Both the position numbers and the translations under genes were made by a program. The notes under the pieces were generated by a model that worked only from the letters and a program-made list of their open reading frames with translations, was not told the origin of the DNA and made no database searches. 64,000 bases of DNA. Origin: Mycoplasmatales bacterium. Its GTDB lineage: Bacteria > Bacillota_I > Bacilli_A > Mycoplasmatales > Metamycoplasmataceae. This document shows positions 32,444-43,452 of this stretch, one piece after another (the first letter of the stretch is position 1; each line of letters opens with the position of its first letter). The stretch lies in NCBI GenBank assembly GCA_013215715.1, contig JABSQT010000001.1:62001-126000 (forward strand), in the 5' to 3' direction.

Positions 32444-33343
32444 ATGACATTAGACACATTAGCAAAAATAAATGAACGTAAAACATACACTCAAAGCCAA
32501 TTAGCAGAAAACTTAAGAGTAAGTGTTGGAACTATAAATAAAGATATAAAGGAATTACAAAAGAAAGGGCTCCTAAATAAAGAGGGTCAATTGACAAAAA
32601 GTGGAAATCAAGAATTAGAAAACACAAAAATACAAAATGCAATTATTCTTGCAGCTGGTTGAGGCTCGAGGATGACACCGGTTACTGATAATTGTCCAAA
32701 ACCATTAGTTAAACTACATGGAAAACCAATGATCGAAACAACGATTGAAACGCTCCAAAGAAGAGGGATCAAAGATATAACTATAGTTGTTGGTAAATTA
32801 AGAGAAAAATTTGATTATTTAATTGAAAAATATAATGTTGAATTAGTTTATAACAAAGATTGAAATAAAAAAGATACAGTAGCTTCTATTGCAACAGTTG
32901 CACACAAACTTTCAAATACAATCATTATTGAGGGAGATTCACCAATTTGAAATGATAAAATTATTTTAAAACATGTTCAAGACTCATTATGAATGGGTTC
33001 ATATCATGAAGGTCCAACAGCTGAATGAACATATAAGACTAGAGGAAAAAATATTGTAGGAATTGAAGCTGGAGGAGAAAACAATTTTATATGAAAAGGA
33101 ATTTGATATATAAATAGGGAATTATCAGAGGTTTATAAAAAATTCTTGCCAATGGCTATGAAAAATCCAAAATACAATAATTTAGATCATGCTTATATGT
33201 CGTTAGACTTAATTAAAGATATAAATAAAAATATTAGATTATACAAAATCCAAAAAGATGATATAACTGAGATCGATACATATGAAGAACTTTGTGCAAA
33301 AGACTCTTCATATTTAAATTGAGATGGGGCACAACATGATTAA
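32444..33343 (+). CDS. licC: Winged-HTH / LicC cytidylyltransferase fusion
   Basis: 299 aa. Residues 1-60 form a winged helix (TYTQSQLAENLRVSVGTINK, KELQKKGLLNKEGQLTK). From residue 67 the nucleotidyltransferase follows: NAIILAAGWGSRMTPVT, CPKPLVKLHGKPMIE, KDITIVVGKLREKFDYL, NKKDTVASIATVA and IIIEGDSPIW. It is clearly related to the plain LicC at 23364. The following gene is a LicB-type transporter, so the product is probably phosphocholine cytidylyltransferase with a built-in regulatory domain. It overlaps licB by 8 bases. TGA in AAGWGSR is Trp. Confidence 0.88.
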
Positions 33344-34496
33344 TGCAATAAAAGATAGATTTAATAATAAATTTATAGGTGTATTTGCAGGTGTACTTTC
33401 TGCAATTAATTATGCATTCTATCCAGCGTTAATTGCAGTATTGATTTATCAAGGTCAAACAGACAATTGACAAAAAATTGCCCTTGGTTTTGCTATTGTT
33501 GCAGCAAAAGAGTCATTCACATTCTTTGTTTCAGTAATATTAACACCAAAAGTATATTTTACTGGTGATATGTGAAAAACATTTAAAACTAAGTGGGGTT
33601 GGTTATCAGTTCTTGCAGGTTCATTTGGAGGACCAATTGGGTACTCATTATTAACGGTAGCTTCAATATTTATTGGAGCCGCTACACCAGATGCTATCAA
33701 CTTAGGACTTGTTTTAATTTTTACAACATTATTAGAACGTTTCCTTTTAAAAAGAAAAGTAAATATGATGTTTATTATTGGTTTAATGATTGTTATGTTT
33801 GCTTGTATTGGTCTTGTTGCAGCACAAGGCTTGACAATTGAAGATAAAAAACATTTCGCAATCGGTTTCTTATTTGCTATTGGTGCTGCTACTGCATGAT
33901 CATTAGAAAATATATTAGCTGATTATGTACTTACAAGAAACACAGTAAACCTAAATTCAAAGAATTTCTTAGGGATAAAATTATTTTCATCAGCTATCAT
34001 CGCTATACCACTTGCAATTATTGTTTCATACATGACAACAAAAACAGCATACGGATGACATAGATATGCGGAATTTTATACAAATTGAAAATTAGGGTTA
34101 TCAATGATTGCTGTTGCTGTATTTATATTTGGTGCAAGAATCTTCTACTTTATAAGTATTAAATTTGCAACGGGTAAAACTACTTCAGCACTTATGACAC
34201 TTCAATTAATATTTGCTCCAATTTTAATAATTATTGTTAATTCAATATCGGGTAAAGGTTTCCAACATGATTTAGATGTTATTAAAACATGATGATTCTG
34301 AGTATTATCGCTCATAATACTTCTTGGTATTTCTATAACTAATTTAGAAATGGAACAAGTTAAATTGATTTTTAGTAGTTTAAAGAAGGCAGAGGAAGAT
34401 ACAACCATCGAAACTACTGAGATTAAAAAACAACAAATTAAAAATAAAACTAATAAAAAATCTTCAACTAAGAAAAAAATAAAGAAAAGCGAATAG
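33336..34496 (+). CDS. licB: LicB-type choline transporter (EamA/DMT superfamily)
   Basis: 386 aa with about ten membrane helices and a Lys-rich cytoplasmic tail (KTNKKSSTKKKIKK). The N-terminal FIGVFAGVLSAINYAFYP and the central GFLFAIGAATAWSLENILAD are DMT repeat signatures. Position behind LicC favours LicB, the choline importer of lic operons. It is longer than the typical LicB of about 290 aa because of long loops and the charged tail. ATG 33336 overlaps the stop of licC by 8 bases. Choline kinase (LicA) is not in the window. Confidence 0.8.
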
Positions 34497-34506
34497 TCGC
34501 TTTTTT
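34485..34506 (+). terminator. Terminator of licC-licB
   Basis: AAAAGCGA / TCGCTTTT stem; the stop TAG (34494-34496) is in the loop; six T follow. Confidence 0.8.
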
Positions 34507-34650
34507 ATAATTCATTTTGTATGTAGCAACTAACGATAAGGGTATATTTATAAAATGGAGTGTTAAGAACATCATTCAAATATGTTGGAGCTTATTAAAT
34601 AAAATAATAAACCAATACCATAACGAAAAAATGATTTCTTGATTTCAATG

Positions 34651-34656
34651 TATAAT
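34651..34656 (+). promoter_or_regulatory. -10 TATAAT of the 34675 gene (short leader)
   Basis: 18 bases lie between the box and ATG 34675, enough for a 12-nt leader with AAGGAG. Unlike its two paralogs this gene is not leaderless. Confidence 0.6.
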
Positions 34657-34674
34657 TAAAAATAAGGAGTAAAT

Positions 34675-36810
34675 ATGGCAACTATTATATTTTTTTCAAT
34701 ATTAACTTTAATTTGACCAATTGCATTAACAGTTACTTTGGGTAAAGAAAAAATCATAAAATACATTGTGGGTATATTCATAATGTTCTTTTTAGTGATT
34801 AATACATCAGAAAGTTTACTTAGACATTTAATTGGTGGTGGATATTCTATTGTGGCATTATCATCAGTCTTAATCATTTTCTCATTATTCCCAATGATTT
34901 ATTTCGGGAAAAAAAGGAAATGTTGGGAAAAAGAAAAAATTCGAGAATCATTTAGTTGGATATGAACATTATATTTAATAATTATAAGTGCAACTATTAT
35001 TAGACTATTTATAAATCATATTAATTCAGACACTATTGCTTATGCAAGGAATGCTGTATGAATTAGAGAAGGCACACTCGCTGAACATGATTTATCATTT
35101 TGATATAAAACACCAACTTTTTATCATGTTGCAGCACTTATCGAGAATCCTGTGGACTTTTTTTCCATTTATGGTGAAGTACTTCAAGTAGTATTATTCT
35201 CAATTGCTTTAAACTTAATAATAAGAGATTTACCAAATAAATCAAATGTTGCATTAGCCATTATATCTATTTTAGTTGGTATGGCTTCTATCTATTCTTT
35301 ATCATTAAAAACATCGGGGGTAAATTGAAGTGCTGTATCAATAACACTTTTATTCATATTAGCCTCACGCAAAAATGTCATTCTTTTACTATTAATACCT
35401 TTTTCAATGTCGGTATTTTCATTCTCTCCAATGTTGATACTCCCTCTTTCTGCAATATTTATTGCTATTCTTAAAAAATGAAGTTTAAAAGAATTGATTA
35501 TATCCACAACAATTTTAGGTTCTCTTGGAATATTTATGATTATGAATATAATTGATGTAAATTATAAGTGGTTTGTACTTTTTACTATTATGTTTTTTTC
35601 AAATGCTATCTTATACTATATTTTAGAAAAAGAGTGGATTATTAAAATTGGTAAAAAAGAAATTCAAAATCCAATTTACAAATTTAAATATATTAGAATG
35701 AGAAGATTTGTGGAATGAAAACATTTTCAAAAAACAATGTATATAATTGCCTCATCATTTATATTGTTAGCTGAAATCATTATGATTCTTTATATTGTTG
35801 ATGTCTTGCACTTCGCTAAAATAGTTGGAGCAAAAGAAACAACGTTGATGTTGAGTATACCGATCGCAATCTTAATATTTGCTATTGATGCTATACATAA
35901 CAAAAAAGTTTCTTATCAATTTGGATGAGTGTTTTCGATGGTGTGTGTAATGATTATTTATGCAATTGTTCAACAGTTGCCAGGAACAGTTGATTACTTA
36001 GTTGATAGAGTTTCATTGCCATTTTCAATGTCTATTATTCTAGTATGTTTATTAAGAGTTGTTGAAATGGATAAAAACAAGAAAATTGAATCAACATTTA
36101 TGATTGGTTCGGCAACGACCCTTTCAATTTGTAATGTGGCGATGGTTATTGGTGCAACGATGCCTTCAACCATATATTCCCCCCTTTCAACTAATGTGGA
36201 AATGAATTATAAATTTATAACTCAACAAGAAAGAGAAGATATATTGAATAATATGAAGAAAGACGATGTTATTTATTCCGATATAGCAATTTCAACAATT
36301 AGAAAAGTTTGAGATGAACATGCTTTCTTTACTAATGGCATGAGGGATATGTTTTTCCCAGAAATGAGAGATAGGCTAGCTGGAATTAAAGAAAAAAATT
36401 GAAAATCAATCCTTATTTATAATGCTAAATATATTAGCAATCCAAACTATTGAAATGCAGATAAAAAAGAGTTGACAAAAGAAGGTAAAAAACAATTTGA
36501 AATTGATATTAAAAACAAAGTCTTAGTTAAAAAAGAAGTTGAATATTATACATTAGCAAATTCTATTGATATTCTTAATTATAGTGAAAATCATTTTCAA
36601 AATATTAGATTTGGAACAAATCAAACTGATACTTGATGAGATGTTTGAGACAAGAAGAACATTACTAACAATTCAAAAAATGCTAAAAATATAAATGTTT
36701 TTATGTTTAGGAGAAAAAAATATGCTGATTTAGTAGCAAAACACTACATCAACAGATTTAACGTAACAACAAAGACAACAAAAAGCTTATACATAGTTAG
36801 AATCGATTAA
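34675..36810 (+). CDS. Large polytopic membrane protein, GT-C/polymerase-like (paralog 2)
   Basis: 711 aa, the largest of three paralogs. About twelve hydrophobic helices are followed by a C-terminal domain of about 200 residues. Shared landmarks with 41479: the outer-loop acid INSDTIAYARNAVWI, then FYHVAALIENPVDFFSIYG, then PFSMSVFSFSPMLILPLSA, and near the end DDVIYSDIAI. The Shine-Dalgarno AAGGAG fixes ATG 34675. It is followed by a TagB-like gene, as is paralog 1, suggesting a conserved functional pair. The GT-C-like enzyme assignment is inference from topology and acidic loop motif. Confidence 0.75.
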
Positions 36811-36813
36811 TAT

Positions 36814-36836
36814 TTACATCATTCGATGTTTTTATT
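36814..36836 (+). terminator. Weak terminator of the 34675 gene
   Basis: ACATC / GATGT stem with loop ATTC, then TTTTATTTT. Confidence 0.5.
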
Positions 36837-36869
36837 TTCCTAATTCTTTAAATCTTTGCATATATATAA

Positions 36870-36875
36870 TATAAT
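36870..36875 (+). promoter_or_regulatory. -10 TATAAT, leaderless promoter
   Basis: 6 bases before ATG 36882. Confidence 0.65.
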
Positions 36876-36881
36876 TATTTT

Positions 36882-37910
36882 ATGTTAAAAAATAAATGAA
36901 AAAAATGAAAAAAAATTAAAGCCATTTTAACATTATTCAATATAATTTATTATCAGTTTTTTAAAGCGCTAAGGTTTAAAAAGAAATATATAATTTTTCA
37001 ATCATTTATGGATGAGAAATGAGGAGAATACGAGGAAGAAATTTTCCTTGAAGTATATGAGAGATTTAAAAAAACTCATAAAATTATTTGAATTTCTGGG
37101 GTTGTTCCAAGTAAACATGCAAATAAGAAAATTCAAATTATAAATCCTTGATCAATTAAGGCGCCAATTGTTTTAGCTAAAGCAAAATATTTAATTTCTG
37201 GAACATATTCAAAAATGTTTATGCTTTCTAAAAATACAAAAGTTTTTTATTTAAATCATGGCTATAGTGTTAAGACAATGGGTAATGATTGAGTTAATGA
37301 AACTAAAGGTATTAAAAGATTTATTCGTAAAATATGTGCTGATAGTCAACATAGACAAATTGATATGTGTTTTGCTCATGATGAGTATGATGCAAAGGCA
37401 ATTGAAAGAGTGTTTAATCACAATGGTAAGAAAAAAACTCAATTTATCATTAATGGATTCCCTCATTTGAATAAATATGAGAAAGGAGAAGATGTATTAT
37501 TTTTGCCTTCATGACATGAAAAATCAGAAATTAAATTTCCAACAATAAAGTCAAAAAATAAATATGTATCATTGCACCCAAGAACAAAAATAAAAAACAT
37601 CCCTAAAGGCTGAACAATTGTTACAACAGATGAAAGAAAAGATTTAAAATTAAAGTATGTTATTTCTGATAATTCATCTGCACCGATTGAATATATTAAA
37701 TCTGGTATTCAAGTTTATTGAATAGATGCAAAATATGATAGAGATTTTTGTAAGGAATTCCGTGAAAAATATGGGGAGTTACTTATTGATCCCGATGAAT
37801 TCCATCCGTTGGGAACTTCAAACTACAATAAAATTGTAAAACAAATTATAGAAGCACCTTACGGGAAAGACTCCGTAAAATTTACCGTAGATAAGATGAA
37901 TATTGAATAA
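36882..37910 (+). CDS. Divergent TagB/TagF-like glycerophosphotransferase family protein
   Basis: 342 aa. A basic N-terminus (KNKWKKWKKIK) could bind the membrane. TagB/TagF-type blocks: IIFQSFMDEKWG, KYLISGTYSKMFMLSKN, VFYLNHGYSVKTMG with the catalytic-type His, YVSLHPRTKI, and KYVISDNSSAPIEYIKSG corresponding to the S-D-x-S-S loop. It is related in layout, not closely in sequence, to the protein at 30748. Monocistronic, leaderless. Substrate could be CDP-glycerol, CDP-ribitol or another polyol (unknown). Confidence 0.75.
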
Positions 37911-37938
37911 AATAAACGTTTGTACGTTTATTTTTTTA
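37910..37938 (+). terminator. Terminator of the 36882 gene
   Basis: AAATAAACGT / ACGTTTATTT hairpin with a run of T. Confidence 0.75.
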
Positions 37939-37980
37939 TAATTCGCATCTTTAATGTATGCACTTTTTTAACTATATTGT

Positions 37981-37986
37981 TATAAT
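37981..37986 (+). promoter_or_regulatory. -10 TATAAT, leaderless promoter of flippase 2
   Basis: 6 bases before ATG 37993. Confidence 0.7.
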
Positions 37987-37992
37987 TAATCT

Positions 37993-39681
37993 ATGACTTT
38001 TAAACAAGAAGAAATAAATTCTGAAAAAGATATTAAATTAGAAAGAAAACATAGGAACTTAAATGTTGTTTCTGGTTTATTAGCAACTTTGATTACAGCT
38101 TTATTAGCTTTCATCTTTACTTTTTTCTTAATTAATCATATTGGAACAACAATAAATGGTAAACAAAAATTAATTTTAACTATAATCTCATATTTCTCAT
38201 TAGCTGAAGGTGGTATGACTATTGGTATTGCTGCAAAATTATACAAACCACTTCGCAATAAAGATTATGAGCAAGTTACAAAAATTTACAATAGTATGAA
38301 GAAAATGTATAAAATTATTGGCTCAATATATCTTATACTTGGTTTTATTGGTGCTGCAGCTTTCTCAATGATTTCGAGTGATATTAATAATCCTTCAAAA
38401 GTGATGTTTATATTTTCATTATTCATGATTAATGTTATTCCTGGTTTTATAAATTATTTCTTTTTAGCTAGATATGTAACACTACTTCAATCTGATAACA
38501 AAAGTTATTTTATAAACCTTGCGCTTGCAGCGTTTAAAATATTTTCATATTCTATTGCAATTTGTATAGTTGTATTTGTTTTTAAGGAAAAAGATTTAAT
38601 AAAAGAACAACAAATTATTAATGGTATAAAAAAAACTCATGAAATAACCGCTACTACTCTTCCCATTGATAAGAAATCAATATTAGCACTTGTAGCTATC
38701 GCCATTGTAGAGATGGCTAATATAATAGTTTATGCAGGTATTTATATTTTGAAAAAACAGTATTTTAATAAAATAATATTGAAAGATGTTATTCTTATTG
38801 AAAAAATACATTCAGTTATACTTTATACATTTATTTATAAATTATCAACAATGATTGTGTTTTCAACAGATGCAATAACACTTTCTTTTGCTTCTAATAA
38901 TCAAGCTAAATCATTTTTACTATTAACCCTCTATAGTCTGTATAGTTCAGTTGTTTCTATTTTTAAAAATATATTTGTAGCTATGATCGAAAATACTAGA
39001 AGTTTTGTTGGTAGAAACTTGAGTTCAAAAAAACATAAAAGTCAAATTATTAAAGAATTATATGGTTCATCAATTTTATTTGCATGTGTAATTTTCATTT
39101 CTATTGTGATTATTACTCCGATTGCTATAGATTTAGTCTTTTCGAAAAATAATTATTTCATGCCTACTATTTCACTACTTCTTGCTGTAACAATGTTCTT
39201 GTACTTATTATCCACTCCTTCAAGAATTATCGTGGAAGCTAAGGGTGATTTTAAGGGGACTTGAAAAATAATTGCTATTGAAGCGATTATTAATTTAGTG
39301 ATTTCAATTGCTTTAGTATTTAAGTTTACTATTTATGGAGTTGTAATTGCTACAATTATTTCTATGGCATTTAAATTAATTGCATTTGAAATATATGTAT
39401 ATAAAAAATGAGGCTTTACGCTTATGACAAAAAATAATAATAAATGATTGATAATAATCGCAGCAACCATAGCTTTCGTCGCTTTCTCTCAATGATGATT
39501 GTTAACTCATTATGAAAGAGGGTTTGATTTTAGTAATGGATGAATGAAAACATGATTAAATCCAGTACAAATAACTATGGTTGCTATTACTGGTTTCGCA
39601 TCATTATGAGCTTTATGATTTATATTATTTAAGAAAGATAAAGGAGAAAAAAATGAAACCATTACACAAAAAACTTTATAA
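37993..39681 (+). CDS. Polysaccharide flippase-like membrane protein (copy 2)
   Basis: 562 aa, about fourteen hydrophobic helices, paralogous to 27160-28797 (shared INGKQKLILTIISYFSLAEGG and MIVFSTDAITLSF). Expected to flip a lipid-linked oligosaccharide or glycolipid to the outer face. The frame continues through TGA at 39262, adding about 140 residues including two or three more helices, and ends within the next gene (29-base overlap with licD). Having two flippases suggests that two export steps or two glycans exist. Confidence 0.82.
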
Positions 39682-40357
39682 ACAATTAGAAATAATACAA
39701 AACTTTTATGAAAAAGAAGGGTTAAAATTAACTGCAACTTCCGGAACTTTATTAGGAGCAATAAGGGATAAGGGTATTATTGAATGAGATGATGATGTTG
39801 ATTTACAAATAACCGCAAATGATTCAAAGAAGTTCTTAAGAATTACGGAAAAGTTTGAAAAGCAATTTGGATGAAATTGTTATTGATATGATCCAATAAA
39901 TGGTTATAAATTCTTAGATAAAAATGGAAATGATATACCTATCGATATTTTTATCCTTAAACCAACTGTTGAAAAAATGAGTTTTTTCAAGAAAGCAAAA
40001 ACGAACTTAATGCTTATTAAAGTTCTTAAAATGTCAAGTATTAAAAGTTTTAGGAATAAAAAACATAGATTAATAACAATAATAGCTAAACCTATTGCTC
40101 ACTTAGTTTTTTGAAAAAAGAAGACTTATCTTGACGTTGAAAATAGCATGAAAAAAGAAGGTTCAAATGTTTATGCAGACTTATCTTCACCTATTGCAAG
40201 AGAAAAAACTTTAATTAATTTTGCAGATACCCAAGATATAATAGAGGTGCCTTTTGGACCAACAAAAGTGTTTGTTTATAAAAACTTTGAAAAGAAATTA
40301 GAAAAAGAATTTGGGGATTGAAAAACTCCACAAGTATGAGCAGATCATGGCAATTAA
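39653..40357 (+). CDS. licD: LicD family phosphotransferase (copy 2)
   Basis: 234 aa. SGTLLGAIRDKGIIEWDDDV (about residues 29-48) with the Asp cluster DDDVDL, IPIDIFIL and C-terminal DWKTPQVWADHG align with the first copy at 24328. ATG 39653 is supported by AAAGGAG eight bases upstream; an in-frame ATG further up (39581) would only be part of the flippase coding region. It overlaps the flippase gene by 29 bases, linking head-group transfer with export. Confidence 0.88.
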
Positions 40358-40371
40358 TGTTGCCTTTTTTT
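40349..40371 (+). terminator. Terminator of flippase2-licD
   Basis: GGCAA / TTGCC stem with the stop codon in the loop, then seven T. Confidence 0.7.
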
Positions 40372-40381
40372 ATTTAAGGTT

Positions 40382-40387
40382 TATAAT
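40382..40387 (+). promoter_or_regulatory. -10 TATAAT, leaderless promoter of GT4
   Basis: 6 bases before ATG 40394. Confidence 0.7.
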
Positions 40388-40393
40388 TATTTT

Positions 40394-41461
40394 ATGAAAA
40401 AAATAGCAATAGTGCATTATTCATTAGGTGGTACTGGTGGTCTTTCTAGAATGTCTACTACATTAGCCAATTATTGAACAAATCAAGGTCATGATGTTAT
40501 GAGAATAGCTCTTGATAAACCCTTAGTAGAATCTCCTTATGAAGTAAATGATGGTGTGGAACAAATTATTTTAAGGAAAAGTCAAGAAGTAAGTACAAAT
40601 AAATTTAGCTTTAATCCTTTATTCTTATTTAGGGTAGCGAAAACTATATTTCCTATAAATATTTCAAAAAAGAGAAAATTAAACAAATATTTAAATGAGC
40701 AAGATGTAATAATTGTTCAAAATCCTTTAGTTTTAAAATGATTATCTAAAAAGAACAAAGAAAAAACTACATTATATATGCATCACCAATATGGTGGCGG
40801 AGCATTGATGGGCAAATTAATCAATATGCAAAAATATGCTTTAAAAGCAAAAATAAAAAGGGTTGTTTGTTTAGATCCTAAAACAGAAAATATTTTAAAC
40901 AATAAATTTAAAACAATAGAATTTAAGTTTATCCCTAATTTTTTAAATGGGAAGATGAATCCTTTAAATCCAAAAAGAACTGATATTACATTTATGGGTA
41001 GGATAGCTCACATAAAAAATATTGATTGAATCATTGATGCTGCAAAAGAAATTAAAGAGAATATATATTTATATGGGAATATAACTGATGATTATAAAAA
41101 GACTTGAGATTCTTTAGAGAAGCCAGAAAATTTAAAATATATGGGTAGGACTAATAATGCTTTAGAAGTTTTATCAAATTCGAAAATTGGTCTACACACT
41201 GGCTCAATAGAGGGTTATAGTTTATCAATGATAGAATCTGCTTGTGCGGGAAATTTATTAGTTAGTGCACCTTCATGAGACTCTTTTGATGAAAATATCA
41301 AAGATATTATGTATATAGCAAACAATAAACAAGAGTTTATTTTGCAATTGAAAAAAGCTATAGATGCACCCTTGCCAACAAAAAAACAAGTTGATAAAAT
41401 TAAAGAATATTATTCATTTGATAGATACATCCAAATATTAGAAGGTTATATTTTTGCTTAA
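40394..41461 (+). CDS. Family 4 glycosyltransferase
   Basis: 355 aa, GT-B fold. The N-terminal IVHYSLGGTGGLSRMSTTLA is the acceptor-side Gly-rich loop of GT4 enzymes; TFMGRIAHIKNIDWIIDA opens the nucleotide-sugar domain; IGLHTGSIEGYSLSMIESA contains the E-x7-E motif (Glu in SIEG and Glu in MIESA). It probably transfers a sugar retaining its configuration onto a lipid or glycan at the cytoplasmic face. Leaderless; the next gene starts 17 bases after its stop with its own promoter. Confidence 0.88.
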
Positions 41462-41466
41462 AAAGG

Positions 41467-41472
41467 TATAAT
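41467..41472 (+). promoter_or_regulatory. -10 TATAAT, leaderless promoter
   Basis: 6 bases before ATG 41479, squeezed between the GT4 stop and the next start. Confidence 0.7.
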
Positions 41473-41478
41473 TTTTTT

Positions 41479-43407
41479 ATGCTAATTTTATTCATAATAT
41501 CAACTTTATTGATGCCTTTTACAGTTTCATTGCTATGGAAGAAACAACATATAGTAAGTATATACATCGTTTCTTTTGTTTCTGTGTTATTGGTTATTAA
41601 TGTATTAAATTCTTGAGTGATTAATATATGAGCTATTAGAATCCTATTTATTCTTGGTTACACATTCCTTTATTCATTCCTTGGTTTTATTGCCATTAAG
41701 AATAAAAAAATAAATTTAGAAAATTTCGTAAAAACATTTAAATGAATATTACCTCTATATGTTTCAATGGGATTGATGTTCTTTGTGAGAATATGATTTA
41801 CACGCATGAACACAGATGCTTTGTGATATGCATATATTTCTAATTATATTCAAGATAATAAAATGATAACTAATAACCCTGTATATAGTATTACTTCGTT
41901 TTATAGTTTTGCGGCATTATTCCCGAAACCTATAAATGTATTTAGTGTTGGTGGTGATATTATTGTAATTTCAATATTATCTACAGCCTTATTTAAGATA
42001 ATTGATGATGTACGAGAAGGAAGGGATTGATTTACTTGGTTGATAACTATTATTGTTTCATTAATAACTTCCCTAACACTTCCATTTGTTACATCGTCAT
42101 TGAATTGAGTAATTGTTTCTTTAGGTTTTGTTGTGATGTTTGCTGTTAAGGATAATATAAAATTATTCCTATTAACACCTATTGCATTCACTATATTCTC
42201 ATTCTCTTCAATGTTATTGGTACCTATCGCATTGATATATGTATTATTTTCTAAAAAGTTTACATTGAAAAATATTGTTGATCTTATTGTTATATTTATA
42301 ATGTCAAATATTATATTTGCAATTGCATTATTAAGTTTACCCAATAAGTTAATGCTAATTCCATTCTTATTTGCTCCAACATTATTTTTATCATATACAA
42401 AATTAATTAAAGAAGTAGAAATGGATGGCTTTGTATTTCAAATTCAAAAAAGATTCATGAAACGAAAAGAATCTCAAAAAGATAAGGAGTGAACAAAAAA
42501 ACAAAAAAATATATCATTAGCAATTTTCTCCATTGTTGGTTTAATGATTATTGTATTATTAATTTATTTCATTGACCGTCGTGATAGTTCTTTCAAAACA
42601 TTTGCAACAATATTAACGGATTGTTACATATGAATGATTCCTTGTTTTGCTTGAATTATATTACATGCACTATGAAATAAAAAGTTTACACCTTGAATAA
42701 AAATTATAGTGGGATATATACTTACAATTATTTTCTACTGTATTATTATTAGAATTTCTTCTCGTGTTCCTTCATATATATTTTATAGAACAACTGAACC
42801 GATAAGTGTGATGGTATTGTCATTATTTGTGATATTTATATATGAAAATTATTCATGAAAGAAATTTAATTGAAAATTATCTATGACACTTGTTATTGCA
42901 ACATTGTTACCGATTGGTTTAGTAGTTGAAGTTTCAAAACCAAAATATTTCTATTCAAACCCTTCAACTAATATTGCTGAGAATTACAAATGAATCAAAG
43001 ATAGTGAATGAAAAACAATTGAAGAGTTTACTTCAAATAATCCAAACAAAAAAGTTTATTCCGATTTACCTATTTTTATAATGGAAACAAAAGGTAGAAA
43101 GAAAAATACTATAATGACTGCTGAAGGACAAAGAGAGTTATTCCATGGGGATATGTTTGTATCAATGAAAGGTAGAATAAAATATCTTGAAAAGAATTTT
43201 GAAAATATTCAAAAAAATATTGATAAAGATGGTATTTTCAAATGAACTATTGAATATGCAGAAATGTATAACGATTGAAGTAAAATAGATCCAACCAATA
43301 CTTTTATATTTAGACATAAAGAATATGTTGACAAGATAATGAATCATTATAATCTTAAAAAGAATAACTTAAAAATCATTAACGGTTTATATATTTTATC
43401 AAGGTAA
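41479..43407 (+). CDS. Large polytopic membrane protein, GT-C/polymerase-like (paralog 3)
   Basis: 642 aa, about twelve helices, then a hydrophilic C-terminal domain. Landmarks shared with paralog 2: MNTDALWYAYISNYI (outer-loop acid), SFYSFAALFPKPINVFSVGG, PIAFTIFSFSSMLLVPIAL, and NKKVYSDLPIFIM, all in the same order. The chain ends INGLYILSR. Candidate GT-C glycosyltransferase or polymerase using a lipid-linked sugar on the outer face (inference). Last gene of the glycan locus; no hairpin terminator is seen before the small RNA promoter. Confidence 0.75.
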
Positions 43408-43418
43408 ATGTGAATTAT

Positions 43419-43446
43419 TTGACTTTTATTAAAAAAACTATATAAT
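43419..43446 (+). promoter_or_regulatory. Strong consensus promoter of the candidate small RNA
   Basis: TTGACT (43419-43424), 16-base spacer, TATAAT (43441-43446). It is one of the few promoters here with a near-perfect -35 box. Confidence 0.7.
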
Positions 43447-43452
43447 AATTAA

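Noticed and set aside
39581-39652. Upstream start for licD copy 2
   Set aside because: The in-frame extension lies wholly within the flippase gene and would add a non-conserved segment; ATG 39653 has AAAGGAG at the right distance.
41901-42344. A 147-codon minus-strand frame in a membrane-protein gene
   Set aside because: Asn/Ile/Thr-rich antisense of hydrophobic helices; no promoter or Shine-Dalgarno.
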